A DNA stretch of 43,451 nucleotides from contig CACAWS010000001.1 of the NCBI GenBank assembly GCA_902536295.1, positions 1 through 43,451 on the forward strand, written 5' to 3'. The DNA comes from an uncultured SAR86 cluster bacterium. Its GTDB lineage: Bacteria; Pseudomonadota; Gammaproteobacteria; Magnimaribacterales; AG-339-G14. Below, in pieces: positions 1 through 8,499 of the stretch (position 1 is the first letter of the stretch; the number at the start of each line of letters is the position of its first letter). The notes under the pieces were generated by a model. That model saw only the letters and a list, made by a program, of their open reading frames with translations, was not told the origin of the DNA and ran no database searches. Position numbers and translations under genes: made by a program.

Positions 1-377
1 GGCTTTACTAAATTTTTAATAATTTTAAATTGTGCATTAAGGTGAACATTCAGTACATCTGACCATTCATCATCTTTCATTCGCAGAAAAATATTATCTC
101 TTGTAAACCCAGCATTATTAACGAGAATGTCTGGATAAAGATCTTTGCCTTTTAAAATTTTAAAAAACTCTTCAATAGAATTATCATCGTTTAAATCTAA
201 AACCAAGCCTGCTCCAGACGAATCATTAGAAGATATAATTTCATCTATTGTCTTTGCGCCTTCAATTGAAGTAGCAGTTCCAATTAAATAGTTTCCCTCT
301 TTTGCGAAAGACTCAATTATAGCTTTACCGATACCTCTTGAAGCACCAGTTACCAAGACCTTCTTTTGAGCTGACAC
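1..377 (-). CDS. fabG: 3-oxoacyl-ACP reductase FabG (partial, 3' end outside window)
   Basis: NADPH-dependent reduction of 3-oxoacyl-ACP in fatty acid elongation; a short-chain dehydrogenase of the cytoplasm. About 125 codons are present from a GTG start at 377-375, placed directly after the rpmF stop codon. The start is followed within a few residues by the cofactor motif TGASRGIG, and the conserved ILVNNAG segment lies near residue 85. The catalytic Ser-Tyr-Lys region would lie beyond the left edge. It is tightly coupled to rpmF (stop TAA, then GTG with no gap). In the familiar fab operon plsX, fabH and fabD lie between rpmF and fabG; they are absent here. Family assignment to FabG rather than another SDR rests on the rpmF/fabF neighbourhood and is fairly secure. 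Confidence 0.88.
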   Translation of the reverse strand, partial: MSAQKKVLVTGASRGIGKAIIESFAKEGNYLIGTATSIEGAKTIDEIISSNDSSGAGLVLDLNDDNSIEEFFKILKGKDLYPDILVNNAGFTRDNIFLRMKDDEWSDVLNVHLNAQFKIIKNLVK

Positions 378-584
378 TTAGATTTCTTCAGTTTCCGAAG
401 TTTCTTTTTTTGCTTTCACTTCCATGACTTTTTTACCCTTATAAAAACCATCTTCCGTCATGTGGTGACGAAGGTGAACTTCGCCCGTGGTTTGGTCCGT
501 CGCAAGCGTAGGTGCTTTTAACTTATTATGTGACCTTCTAGCGCCTCTTCTAGATCTTGAAACTTTACTCTTTTGAACTGCCAT
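378..584 (-). CDS. rpmF: 50S ribosomal protein L32
   Basis: Structural protein of the large ribosomal subunit. 68 residues beginning [19 protein letters not shown], the hallmark L32 N-terminus, followed by the T-G-E-x-H-LRHH-T-DG-YKG-KV core. The form lacks the zinc-binding cysteines found in some L32 proteins. It is about ten residues longer than the E. coli protein, with an acidic and lysine-rich tail (roughly residues 55-68). It is normally preceded by the DUF177 gene yceD and followed by plsX. Here it is preceded head-to-head by a decapitated fabF and followed directly by fabG. Confidence 0.96.
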   Translation of the reverse strand: MAVQKSKVSRSRRGARRSHNKLKAPTLATDQTTGEVHLRHHMTEDGFYKGKKVMEVKAKKETSETEEI

Positions 585-645
585 AACCTTTAAAAAAATT
601 AGATTCTATTGGAAAATTTATAAAGTTTCATCAAATTTTAAAATT
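577..645. other. suspected rearrangement or assembly junction between rpmF and fabF
   Basis: The fabF reading frame stays open upstream of its recognisable homology as far as an in-frame TGA at 574-576, which lies inside the rpmF coding sequence. FabF-like sequence becomes recognisable at about 646, matching roughly residue 84 of E. coli FabF; no start codon or N-terminal domain precedes it. The segment is A/T homopolymer-rich and contains a perfect 14-base palindrome (AAATTTTAAAATTT) at 633-646, right at the edge of the homology. Strand changes exactly here. This marks a breakpoint, either biological or an assembly artefact. Confidence 0.6.
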
Positions 646-1632
646 TTTTTAAAAGATTCAGGTATTAAGCTTGAAGAATACAATTTAGACAGAATTGGTG
701 TATCCATAGGATCTGGTATTGGAGGGCTAGAAACCATTGAAAAGAACTCTTTGGTGTTGAGTGAAAAAGGTCCAAAGAGGATTTCTCCTTTTTTTGTTCC
801 TGGTTCAATCATAAACATGGCTTCAGGAACAGTTGCAATTAAATACGGTTTAAGAGGCCCGAACTTGTCTATGGTTTCAGCTTGTTCTTCCGCAGGACAT
901 AGCATTGGGTACTCTGCTAGAAGCATTGCTTACGGTGAAGCCGATATTATGATTACGGGAGGAGCAGAAGCAGCAATGTGTCCTTTAGGAATCGCAGGAT
1001 TTAATGCAGCTAAAGCGCTTTCTACAAGAAATGAATCACCAGAAGAAGCCAGTAGACCATGGGATAAAGACCGTGATGGTTTTGTATTAGGCGAAGGTTC
1101 AGGAGTGCTGATTTTAGAAGAATTAGAATTTGCAAAGAAAAGAGATGCAAAAATTTATGCTGAAATCATAGGTTTCGGAATGAGTGATGATGCATATCAT
1201 ATGACTGCTCCAGCCGAGGATGGAAAAGGGGCAAAGTTAGCTATGAAAAATTCACTGATCGACGCTGAAATTGATTATGAAGAAATTGATCATATTAACG
1301 CTCATGGAACATCTACACCTTTGGGAGATGTAGTTGAATCTAAAGCGATTAGAGAACTTTTTTCTAATCATGCAGATAAAATCTTAGTTTCCTCAACGAA
1401 ATCAATGACAGGTCATTTATTGGGAGCTGCCGGAGCTATAGAGTCAATTTTTAGTATTCTTTCAATAAGAGATAGCATTATTCCTCCTACTATAAATCTT
1501 GATAATCCTGACAATGATGCAAACTTAAATTTAGTTGCCAAGGAATCAGTGAATCAAGAAATTAATTATGTAATGAATAATACTTTTGGTTTTGGTGGTA
1601 CAAACGTTTCACTAATTTTCAAAAAATTTTAG
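646..1632 (+). CDS. fabF: 3-oxoacyl-ACP synthase II FabF, N-terminally truncated
   Basis: Beta-ketoacyl-ACP synthase II, the condensing enzyme of fatty acid elongation. The frame encodes about 328 residues colinear with E. coli FabF from about residue 84 to the end, starting near FLKDSG and the [12 protein letters not shown] segment. The catalytic cysteine (ACSSAGH, codon at 883) and both catalytic histidines ([23 protein letters not shown]) are present, as is the C-terminal FGFGGTN. The first ~83 residues are missing. The first possible start codon is TTG at 751, which would remove another 35 conserved residues, so a functional product from this DNA is doubtful. It overlaps mltG by one base. 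It is either a broken gene or the right half of a gene split by an inversion or misassembly. Confidence 0.85.
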   Translation, partial: FLKDSGIKLEEYNLDRIGVSIGSGIGGLETIEKNSLVLSEKGPKRISPFFVPGSIINMASGTVAIKYGLRGPNLSMVSACSSAGHSIGYSARSIAYGEADIMITGGAEAAMCPLGIAGFNAAKALSTRNESPEEASRPWDKDRDGFVLGEGSGVLILEELEFAKKRDAKIYAEIIGFGMSDDAYHMTAPAEDGKGAKLAMKNSLIDAEIDYEEIDHINAHGTSTPLGDVVESKAIRELFSNHADKILVSSTKSMTGHLLGAAGAIESIFSILSIRDSIIPPTINLDNPDNDANLNLVAKESVNQEINYVMNNTFGFGGTNVSLIFKKF

Positions 1633-2546
1633 TGAAAATATTTTTTTTCATCATTATATTTTTTTTCTTATACCTTTCATCAATTTTAAATTTTGATCGA
1701 ATAAGTCAAGACTATATTTTTAAAATAGAATCTGGAGACAATTACTCAAACATTAAAGATAAGATATCAAAAAAAGAGATTTCTTTTATCAATCTAATTG
1801 ATTTTATTTTTTTTATTACTGGAAAAGACCAAAATCTTAGAATCGGAGAGTATTTTTTTCAAAAAGGAGAAAATTCTCTTCAAATAGCTTTCAAAATTTT
1901 ATTTGATAAAGTTTACTACAGGTCTTTGTATATTCCGGAAGGATCAAAATCTCTAGATTTCTTATCAATCAAACAAATTGAAAAATTTTGTAGATACAAA
2001 AATATTGAAAATTGTAACTTGGATGGTTTTTTCCATCCAAATACATATAAATATGAATTTTTTGAAAATTTTAATGAAGTTTTGAACAGATCATTTAATA
2101 CACAGTTGTCATTACTAGATTCGTTAATTGATCAAAATAGGGACATTTCAGATTACACTTCAATGGAATTATTAATCATCGCATCAATAATTGAGAAGGA
2201 AAGCTGCAAAAATGAAATGTCTAAGGTTGCGGGAGTTATTTATAATAGACTTGCAAAAAAAATGAAACTACAAATTGATTCTACAGTTATTTATGGAATA
2301 AAAAGTTTTGACGGAAACTTAACCAAAAAGCATTTGAAAACTGATACGCCTTATAACAGTTATACCAATAAGGGATTACCACCAACCCCTATAAGCAATC
2401 CTTCTTTAGAAGCAATACAAGCATCAATTTTTCCTGATGATCATGAGTACTTATATTTTGTAAAAAAAGAAAAATGTCTCCATGAATTTTCTACAAACTA
2501 CCAAGATCATTTAATTGCAGTAAAAAAATATCAATTGGGCAAATGA
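1632..2546 (+). CDS. mltG: endolytic murein transglycosylase MltG (YceG-like)
   Basis: Inner-membrane lytic transglycosylase that cleaves nascent glycan strands and is thought to terminate their polymerisation. 304 residues from a GTG that overlaps the fabF stop. One N-terminal membrane segment (about residues 2-17) is followed by a periplasmic region. The signature ASIIEKES lies at about residues 184-191, with E188 the likely catalytic glutamate, followed by AGVIYNRL, LQIDSTVIYG and the C-terminal YNSY-GLPPTPISNP block. The fabF-mltG-tmk-holB order is the usual gammaproteobacterial one, with pabC missing. It overlaps tmk by 4 bases, implying coupled translation. Confidence 0.93.
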   Translation: MKIFFFIIIFFFLYLSSILNFDRISQDYIFKIESGDNYSNIKDKISKKEISFINLIDFIFFITGKDQNLRIGEYFFQKGENSLQIAFKILFDKVYYRSLYIPEGSKSLDFLSIKQIEKFCRYKNIENCNLDGFFHPNTYKYEFFENFNEVLNRSFNTQLSLLDSLIDQNRDISDYTSMELLIIASIIEKESCKNEMSKVAGVIYNRLAKKMKLQIDSTVIYGIKSFDGNLTKKHLKTDTPYNSYTNKGLPPTPISNPSLEAIQASIFPDDHEYLYFVKKEKCLHEFSTNYQDHLIAVKKYQLGK

Positions 2547-3145
2547 AATTTATAACTTTTGAGGGTATTGAAGGCTCTGGTAAATCTACCCAGATAGAAT
2601 TGCTTAAAAATTTTTTCAAAGAAAGATCTTTAGAAGTTGTGTTTACTAAAGAACCTGGATCTTCAAAAATCGGAAGCTATATAAGAGAGATACTGTTAAA
2701 TAAAAATAATTCAATTCTTCCTTATACCGAATTATTTTTAATTTTAGCTGACAGAATTCAACACGTGCATGAAATCATAGAGCCTGAATTAAAGGCGGGA
2801 AATATAGTTGTATCGGATAGATATATAGAATCTTCTATAGCTTATCAAGGTCAGCGAGAAGGATTAGATAAAGAAGAAATAATTAACTTCATAGAAAAGT
2901 TAAACCTTCCAGTTCCTGACATTACTTTCTTATTGGATCTTCCAGTCGAGCATGGATTAGATAGGGCAAAGAAAAGAGCAAGCCTGGATAGGTTTGAGAG
3001 CGAAGATATATCTTTTCACAAAAAAATAAGAAGCGCTTACCTCGAAATGTATGATCAGAATCCTTCTAGAATCATTAAAATAGATGCTAGTCTTAAATCT
3101 GAGGAAGTCTTTGAAATCATTAAAAAGAATATAAAAATTGACTGA
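2543..3145 (+). CDS. tmk: thymidylate kinase
   Basis: Phosphorylates dTMP to dTDP for DNA synthesis in the cytoplasm. 200 residues, normal family length. The P-loop GIEGSGKST spans residues 8-16, the DRY motif sits at 92-94 within SDRYIESSIAYQG, and the lid region (about 140-155) contains RAKKRASLDRFE. The usual EPGGT motif reads EPGSS (37-41), a modest substitution. Start ATG at 2543 overlaps mltG by 4 bases, and the 3' end overlaps holB by 8 bases, typical of an operon. Confidence 0.95.
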   Translation: MKFITFEGIEGSGKSTQIELLKNFFKERSLEVVFTKEPGSSKIGSYIREILLNKNNSILPYTELFLILADRIQHVHEIIEPELKAGNIVVSDRYIESSIAYQGQREGLDKEEIINFIEKLNLPVPDITFLLDLPVEHGLDRAKKRASLDRFESEDISFHKKIRSAYLEMYDQNPSRIIKIDASLKSEEVFEIIKKNIKID

Positions 3146-4118
3146 AACTTTGGAAAATTTAGCGCCCTGGCTTATGGGTCATGAAAGTGCATTTAAAAAT
3201 GGCTCTCTATCTCATGGCTATTTAATTTCTGGAGAAAAGGGAATAGGTAAATTACGTTTTATAGAGAGATTGAGTCAATCAATTCTCTGCTCTGAGTCAA
3301 ATGAGTTATTCACTTTTTGCGGCAAATGTAATTCTTGTAGGACATTTGAGAGAAAAAGCTCACCAGATTTTTTTTTAGTTCAAGAAGAGAAGGGCTCTAA
3401 CATTATTAAGATAGGTCAACTTAGAGGCAATAAACAAAAGAAAGACGAGTTTGAAGGCATTGTAGAAAAAATATATGAAACTCCTTTAATCTCTTCCGCT
3501 AAAGTTTTTTTAATTAACAATGCTCATTTAATGAATGATGAATCTCAAAATTTTCTTTTAAAAATTTTAGAAGAGCCTCCAAAACAAACTTTTATATTTC
3601 TTTTGTCATCTGCTCCTTTTTTATTGAAAAAAACTTTGCTAAGTCGTCTATCGCATCTTCAAATTAAATTTCCTGATTTTTGGGTGCTAAAAAAATATTT
3701 TCAATTAAAAAATTTAGATTTGAGAGAGTCTGATTATGAACTCATCAAAGGTTCTGATTTAATAAGCTACGCAGATTCAGATTTAAATCAATTAAGGGAA
3801 AGTTGGGATGAATTTTCTAATGATCTTCAGAGAATTTCATCTTATAAGGAAATTGAAAAGATTGTTTCAAGATGGGACGACGATTCAATCCAAGAAAAAT
3901 TAATATGGTTGTCAAGAATTGTCGTTAGTGTTTTTGGTGCTAAATTAAATATTAATTACTCTTCTTACTACTTTGAAGATAACAATTTAAAAAACAAAAC
4001 CTTTTCTGAACTTTCAGAAATATTTAAGACCATTCAAGAGATCCTGAGAGATTTAAATTCTGGAGTTAAACTTAATAATAAAATTCAACTTAAGAGCTTA
4101 TTACTGACAATGAGTTAG
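3138..4118 (+). CDS. holB: DNA polymerase III subunit delta' (HolB)
   Basis: Stator subunit of the clamp loader that works with DnaX and delta. 326 residues from a TTG start inside tmk. The four-cysteine zinc site is C51, C61, C64 and C67 (CGKCNSC). The P-loop position reads GEKGIGK (32-38) and lacks the following Ser/Thr, as expected for delta', which does not hydrolyse ATP. LLKILEEPP and a degenerate sensor region (SRLSHLQI in place of SRC) follow. It lies after tmk as in other gammaproteobacteria. The next canonical gene, pilZ, is absent, and tatD is found far away at 17 kb. Its 3' end overlaps the opposing dehydrogenase gene by 4 bases. Confidence 0.92.
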   Translation: MTETLENLAPWLMGHESAFKNGSLSHGYLISGEKGIGKLRFIERLSQSILCSESNELFTFCGKCNSCRTFERKSSPDFFLVQEEKGSNIIKIGQLRGNKQKKDEFEGIVEKIYETPLISSAKVFLINNAHLMNDESQNFLLKILEEPPKQTFIFLLSSAPFLLKKTLLSRLSHLQIKFPDFWVLKKYFQLKNLDLRESDYELIKGSDLISYADSDLNQLRESWDEFSNDLQRISSYKEIEKIVSRWDDDSIQEKLIWLSRIVVSVFGAKLNINYSSYYFEDNNLKNKTFSELSEIFKTIQEILRDLNSGVKLNNKIQLKSLLLTMS

Positions 4119-5191
4119 TTGGGTGTAACTTTGAATAATTTAGCATTTGCTTTGTCAGTGATGAAATAAATATCCCCGCTTGGAGACTCAATGATATTTC
4201 TGATTCTCGATTTTAATTCGCTAAACAATATCTCTTCTTTTAAATTACCACTTTCAGAAAATTCAATTCTTCTAACATCACCAGGAACTAAAGCAGAGAT
4301 GAAAAGAGAATTTTTCCATTTTGGGAATTTGTCGCCTTCATAAAACATCATCCCCGATGGAGCAATAGAGGGAGTCCAGTAAAAAAGTGGCTGCTCCATT
4401 CCATCCATTTTTTTAAATGGAGATATTAAAGCACCAGAATAATCAATCCCATAAGTAATTGCTGGCCAACCGTAATTATTACCTGGTTTAATTAAGTTAA
4501 TTTCGTCTCCGCCTCTTGGTCCGTGCTCATGTTCAATTATTCTTCCATCTTTTAGAACCACCAACCCTTGCATGTTTCTGTGACCGTAAGAATATATGTC
4601 TTCTAAGTTGCTTGTTCCAAAGAATGGGTTGTCAGATGGAATTTCACCGTCATCTTTAATTCTAATAATTTTTCCGAAATGATTATCAAGATTTTGGGCT
4701 AATTCTCTATAGTCAAATCCATCCCCGCTAGTAATTAAAAGTGTTTTGTCTTCAAGAAACGCCATTTTTGCTCCATAGTGAACTGGCGGAGATCTTAGAG
4801 CTTTTGCTTTGAATACATTTTTTCTATCAAAAATAGCATTATTTTTAATTTTAATTCTATCTACAAAAAGAGTATTTTGACCGTCATCTAACAAGGCTGA
4901 ATAACTAATGTATATCCATCCATTATCTGCGTAATCTGGATGAAGGATTATGCCCGACAAACCTCCTTGCCCTCTAAATAAAACATTTGGAACATTATCA
5001 ATTTCAATTATTTCTCCTTTTTCTAAATCAATTTTTTTAATTTTCCCAGGTAATTCGGTTACAAGGATTGTATTTTCAGATATGAACGCTAAGCCCCAAG
5101 GATAATCAAGATTATCAATTACTGTTTCAAGCTTGTAATAAGAAAATAAATTAGAAGATAGTAAAATTAATAGAAATAAAATCTTTTTCAT
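4115..5191 (-). CDS. PQQ-dependent aldose sugar dehydrogenase (YliI/Asd-like)
   Basis: Probable periplasmic soluble quinoprotein of the glucose/sorbosone dehydrogenase family, oxidising an aldose and passing electrons to the respiratory chain. 358 residues with an N-terminal signal peptide (about 1-17). Family landmarks: PWGLAF (31-36), RGQGGLSGIILHPDY (73-87), VHYGAKMAF with the catalytic-type H138, TSGDG near 154-158, HFGKIIRI, YGHRNMQGL near 205 and EHGPRGGDEIN near 225. Six-bladed beta-propeller fold expected. No PQQ synthesis gene is in the window. It is convergent with holB and divergent from the small membrane-protein gene at 5234. The substrate cannot be read from sequence. Confidence 0.88.
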   Translation of the reverse strand: MKKILFLLILLSSNLFSYYKLETVIDNLDYPWGLAFISENTILVTELPGKIKKIDLEKGEIIEIDNVPNVLFRGQGGLSGIILHPDYADNGWIYISYSALLDDGQNTLFVDRIKIKNNAIFDRKNVFKAKALRSPPVHYGAKMAFLEDKTLLITSGDGFDYRELAQNLDNHFGKIIRIKDDGEIPSDNPFFGTSNLEDIYSYGHRNMQGLVVLKDGRIIEHEHGPRGGDEINLIKPGNNYGWPAITYGIDYSGALISPFKKMDGMEQPLFYWTPSIAPSGMMFYEGDKFPKWKNSLFISALVPGDVRRIEFSESGNLKEEILFSELKSRIRNIIESPSGDIYFITDKANAKLFKVTPN

Positions 5192-5233
5192 TCAACCATT
5201 ATAAAAATTTCTGATTAAACTTATAATAATTTT

Positions 5234-5674
5234 ATGGCTATGACCATTAAAGTTATAAGTATCTTTTTATTCAGTACTTTGGTTTCGGTTTTCTTTTCTG
5301 TTCCAATTACCAGCATGTCTTATCTATATTGGTTATCTACACTAAATATATCGATAGGGTTTGAAGTTTTCATTAATAGTGTGCTACATGACTGGCTTAA
5401 TTTCTCTCCACTACTTTTTATTGTCTATGGAATAGGGTTTTTAATCGCTTTTATAGTTTCTAAACTTTTACTAACGCTTATCAATTGGAAAAAAGAGCTT
5501 GTTTATGGGCTATCCGGTGCATTTGCGGTTGCAACAATTCTCTATTTGTCTGTAGCGTTATTATTCGAGACCCAAGTTATTGCAGGAAATAGATACACTT
5601 TAGGATGGGTATTTCACATTGTTTTTGGATTTATTGGAGGATATATCTTTGCTTCTCTTTTAAAGAAGATATAA
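5234..5674 (+). CDS. small integral membrane protein, unknown function
   Basis: I do not recognise a named family. 146 residues with four clear hydrophobic segments: about 5-22, 59-79, 88-108 and 124-142. A loop at about 30-57 contains a weakly amphipathic stretch (NSVLHDWLNFSP). There is no obvious signal peptide beyond the first segment. ATG at 5234 (or the second ATG two codons later) gives a sensible membrane start. It lies 7 bases upstream of the HD-domain gene and probably shares its transcript, in a 42-base divergent gap with the sugar dehydrogenase. Confidence 0.72.
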   Translation: MAMTIKVISIFLFSTLVSVFFSVPITSMSYLYWLSTLNISIGFEVFINSVLHDWLNFSPLLFIVYGIGFLIAFIVSKLLLTLINWKKELVYGLSGAFAVATILYLSVALLFETQVIAGNRYTLGWVFHIVFGFIGGYIFASLLKKI

Positions 5675-5681
5675 TTAAACC

Positions 5682-6251
5682 ATGAGTAAATTTGCAAAAT
5701 TCACTGAAATGGTAAATGGCACCGCCGAAGATTATGTTCCTATTGTTGAAGCTTCAATGGAGCATAATACAGATTTACCAAAAAGGATTTTAGAGCATCT
5801 AGAAATGCTAAAAGGAGATCACGGGGGGTTCGCAGTTGATCGTTATACACACTGTTTACAAACCGCTACAAGAGCTTATCGAGATGGAAGAGACGATGAA
5901 TACGTAGTTTGCGCTTTACTTCATGATATTGGTGATATCTTAGCTCCTGCAAATCATGCAGATTTTGCTGCGACCTTATTGGAGCCTTACATTTCAGAGA
6001 AAAATTTTTGGATACTCAAACATCACGGAATATTTCAAGGATATTACTTTTTTCATTTTTTAGGTTTAGATAGAAACATGAGAGATAATTTTAAGGACAA
6101 TGAACATTGGCGAGATTGCGCAGAATTTTGTGCGAAATATGATCAAAATTCGTTTGATCCAGATTATGACACATTGCCTATAGAAACTTTTGTTCCAATG
6201 CTCGAAAAAGTTTTATCGAAGACTAAAAAATCAATTTATAAAGCAGACTAA
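5682..6251 (+). CDS. HD-domain protein, possible diiron oxygenase relative
   Basis: 189 residues, cytoplasmic, with an HD-superfamily metal site. Candidate ligands are H57, H81-D82 (ALLHDIGD), H92, H114/H115 (KHHGIFQGYY) and D154 (KYDQNS). The 24-residue spacing from H57 to H81 and the K-HH-x-F-x-x-YY segment resemble the mixed-valent diiron HD oxygenases (PhnZ, myo-inositol oxygenase) more than ordinary HD phosphohydrolases. The middle spacing differs from PhnZ, so this is a family-level suggestion, not an assignment. It lies between the small membrane gene and the first GPH symporter, which suggests work on an imported small molecule. It could equally be a phosphohydrolase. Confidence 0.78.
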   Translation: MSKFAKFTEMVNGTAEDYVPIVEASMEHNTDLPKRILEHLEMLKGDHGGFAVDRYTHCLQTATRAYRDGRDDEYVVCALLHDIGDILAPANHADFAATLLEPYISEKNFWILKHHGIFQGYYFFHFLGLDRNMRDNFKDNEHWRDCAEFCAKYDQNSFDPDYDTLPIETFVPMLEKVLSKTKKSIYKAD

Positions 6252-6274
6252 ATTTTCTTGCATTATTACTTCAA

Positions 6275-7714
6275 TTGATAAAACGAGTATCAAATCTTTT
6301 TTTAATTCTTTACTCATCAGGGTCAGGAGTAATTGGTATAAATGCAGCAATATTCGGAACTTGGGTTTTAATTTTTTATAATCAAGTTCTTGGGCTGAGT
6401 CCATTACTAGCATCTTTAGCTCTTGGAGTAGCTTTAGTCTTTGATGCAATTTCTGACCCTTTGATTGGTGCTTGGTCGGATAGATTTAAATCAAAGTGGG
6501 GCAGAAGACATCCGTTTATATATATTAGTATTTTCCCCCTGAGCTTAAGCTTTTTCCTATTGTTCACAGAGCCAAGTAGTTATTCTCAAACTTTTCTTTT
6601 TTGGAAATTACTTATTTTAGTTTTAATAATAAGAATTTTTCTTACTTTTTATGAAATTCCTAGGGCATCTTTAGGACCCGAATTAACAAAAGATTATGAT
6701 AAAAGAAATTTCTTAAACGGCTGGGCTTATACGGCCGCTGTAATTGGCGGCATGACGGTTATGTTCGTGATGTATTCTTTTTTTCTAGTTGAGACTAATG
6801 AATTTTCAGGTAACAGAGCTTTTCTAAATCCTGAAGGATATAAATATTTTGGTTTATTTTCTGCACTATTGATAATTATTTTTGGACTCACTTCAGCATT
6901 AAGCACCCATAGATTCATTCCTCAACTTCATCGACCAAAAGAGGAGTTAAATTTTTCATTTAAAAATTTTTCCATGGAATTGTATGAGTGTTTCTCAAAT
7001 AGATCTTGGCTCGTTATGCTGCTTGCGGGTGGATTTTATGGATTGAATATCGGAATAACAAGTGGCACCGCAACCTACGTCAATACTTATTTTTGGGAGT
7101 GGACGCCATCAACAATATCCTTATTTCCTGTAATTGCAGGTATTGCCACAATCTTTGGAGCATTATTAGCTGTGATCATTACTATGGGAAGAGAGAAAAA
7201 AAATATTGTCATTACTGTATTCATATTAGGATTATTGATTGATCCTCTACCCATTTGGTTAAGACTTTTGGACGATGTTTTCATTATTGCTCTTTTTCCA
7301 TCGAATGGTTCAGATTTACTTTGGTGGGTAATGATTGTGCATACTTCAATAGTAGATGCACTAAGAGCAATGGGATTCGTATTAGTAATTTCAATGATTT
7401 ATGACATTGTCGAGGATAGCCAAATAACTACTGGTAGAAGGGACGAAGGAGTTTTTATGTCGGGTCCTAATTTGATTCAAAAAATTCTTTCAGGATTTGG
7501 AATTTTTATATTAGGTATAGTGATGCAATTTATAGGATTTGACGGCAACAATCTCAGCGCAGAAGAGGTGCAAACTCCAATCAAGAATTTAGTTATTTTT
7601 CAATCTGTTGTTGGTCCAATTTTATCTTTAGCCGGCATAACATGTCTTTTCTTTTATAATATAACTAGAGATAAATTTAATAGCGCTATCATTGATTTAG
7701 GCTATAAAGATTAA
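6275..7714 (+). CDS. GPH-family sugar:cation symporter (MFS), copy 1
   Basis: Inner-membrane transporter of the glycoside-pentoside-hexuronide:cation symporter type. 479 residues, about twelve hydrophobic segments. The diagnostic cytoplasmic loop reads VFDAISDPLIGAWSDRFKSKWGRRHP (D/P/G/SD/R/GRRHP pattern) near residues 50-75, with FYEIPRASLGPELTKDY near 122-138. TTG at 6275 is the chosen start and sits 23 bases after the HD gene. It is only 2 bases upstream of the rhomboid gene. A diverged second copy lies at 10734, across the rhomboid and DUF3604 genes. The substrate is unknown; GPH members usually carry sugars or uronides. Confidence 0.88.
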   Translation: MIKRVSNLFLILYSSGSGVIGINAAIFGTWVLIFYNQVLGLSPLLASLALGVALVFDAISDPLIGAWSDRFKSKWGRRHPFIYISIFPLSLSFFLLFTEPSSYSQTFLFWKLLILVLIIRIFLTFYEIPRASLGPELTKDYDKRNFLNGWAYTAAVIGGMTVMFVMYSFFLVETNEFSGNRAFLNPEGYKYFGLFSALLIIIFGLTSALSTHRFIPQLHRPKEELNFSFKNFSMELYECFSNRSWLVMLLAGGFYGLNIGITSGTATYVNTYFWEWTPSTISLFPVIAGIATIFGALLAVIITMGREKKNIVITVFILGLLIDPLPIWLRLLDDVFIIALFPSNGSDLLWWVMIVHTSIVDALRAMGFVLVISMIYDIVEDSQITTGRRDEGVFMSGPNLIQKILSGFGIFILGIVMQFIGFDGNNLSAEEVQTPIKNLVIFQSVVGPILSLAGITCLFFYNITRDKFNSAIIDLGYKD

Positions 7715-7716
7715 CA

Positions 7717-8499
7717 ATGTTTTTTCCGATATCTGACGAAAACCCAAGTCAAAATAAACCTTTAATAACTTATATTTTAATTGGTTTTTGTATCTTCTTT
7801 TTTATTTTGCAATATTTATCTCAAATGAACATCGAGATTTTTTTAGAATTTGGATTTGTTCCGAACAATTTTTTTAATACAAGTCCTTCCTTAGAATCTT
7901 ACTTTCCAATCATTAGTTCCATGTTTTTACATGGTGGATTAGCACATATTGTCGGGAATATGCTTTATTTATGGATTTTTGGAGACAATGTTGAAGACGC
8001 CATGGGAAGGACGAAGTTTATCATTTTCTATTTTTTGTGCGGTATTATTGCGGCTTTAGCACAAGGGTTAGTAGATCCAACTTCAAATATTCCAATGGTT
8101 GGAGCAAGTGGAGCAATTGCAGGAGTTCTAGGAGCATATTTAATGCTTTATCCAAGAGCTAATGTGAAATGCTTGCTATTTATTATCATCATTTTTCAAA
8201 TGATCAGAGTTCCAGCATTTGTTGTTTTAGGTTTTTGGATATTTGGACAATTCTTTAGTGCTCCATTTTCTATGGATGCAGAAGGTGGAACGGCATACTT
8301 TGCTCATATTGGTGGTTTTCTCGCTGGAATGATTTTGGTCCCTTTTTTTAAAAGAAATGAAGTAAATTTATTTAATAGTAAAGTAAGTTCTTCGTGGACT
8401 GTATTTGAAACCAAAGATAATATTTACAAATCAAAAAATAATTTTTTAGATGAATTTATAAGAAATTCAGAAGATGAGATAAGAAAACGAAAACAATGA
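7717..8499 (+). CDS. rhomboid-family intramembrane serine protease
   Basis: Membrane-embedded serine protease that cleaves transmembrane substrates. 260 residues, six to seven hydrophobic segments. The active-site serine is S131 in VGASGAIAGVLGAY and the catalytic histidine is H197 in FAHIGGFLAG. The loop HGGLAHIVGNMLYLWIFGD carries the conserved H72, H77 and N81. The C-terminal ~45 residues are a charged cytoplasmic tail. Start ATG lies 2 bases after the symporter stop; the 3' end overlaps the DUF3604 gene by 4 bases. The position suggests that a neighbouring membrane-anchored protein could be its substrate, which is inference. Confidence 0.93.
   Translation: MFFPISDENPSQNKPLITYILIGFCIFFFILQYLSQMNIEIFLEFGFVPNNFFNTSPSLESYFPIISSMFLHGGLAHIVGNMLYLWIFGDNVEDAMGRTKFIIFYFLCGIIAALAQGLVDPTSNIPMVGASGAIAGVLGAYLMLYPRANVKCLLFIIIIFQMIRVPAFVVLGFWIFGQFFSAPFSMDAEGGTAYFAHIGGFLAGMILVPFFKRNEVNLFNSKVSSSWTVFETKDNIYKSKNNFLDEFIRNSEDEIRKRKQ

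Noticed and set aside
751-753. TTG as the true fabF start
   Set aside because: Conserved FabF sequence ([12 protein letters not shown]) continues upstream of it in frame, so starting here would cut a conserved strand; the gene is better described as truncated at about 646.
618-926. Minus-strand open frame of 102 codons opposite fabF
   Set aside because: It lies antisense to a strongly conserved FabF sequence, has no recognisable motif and is a by-product of codon composition.
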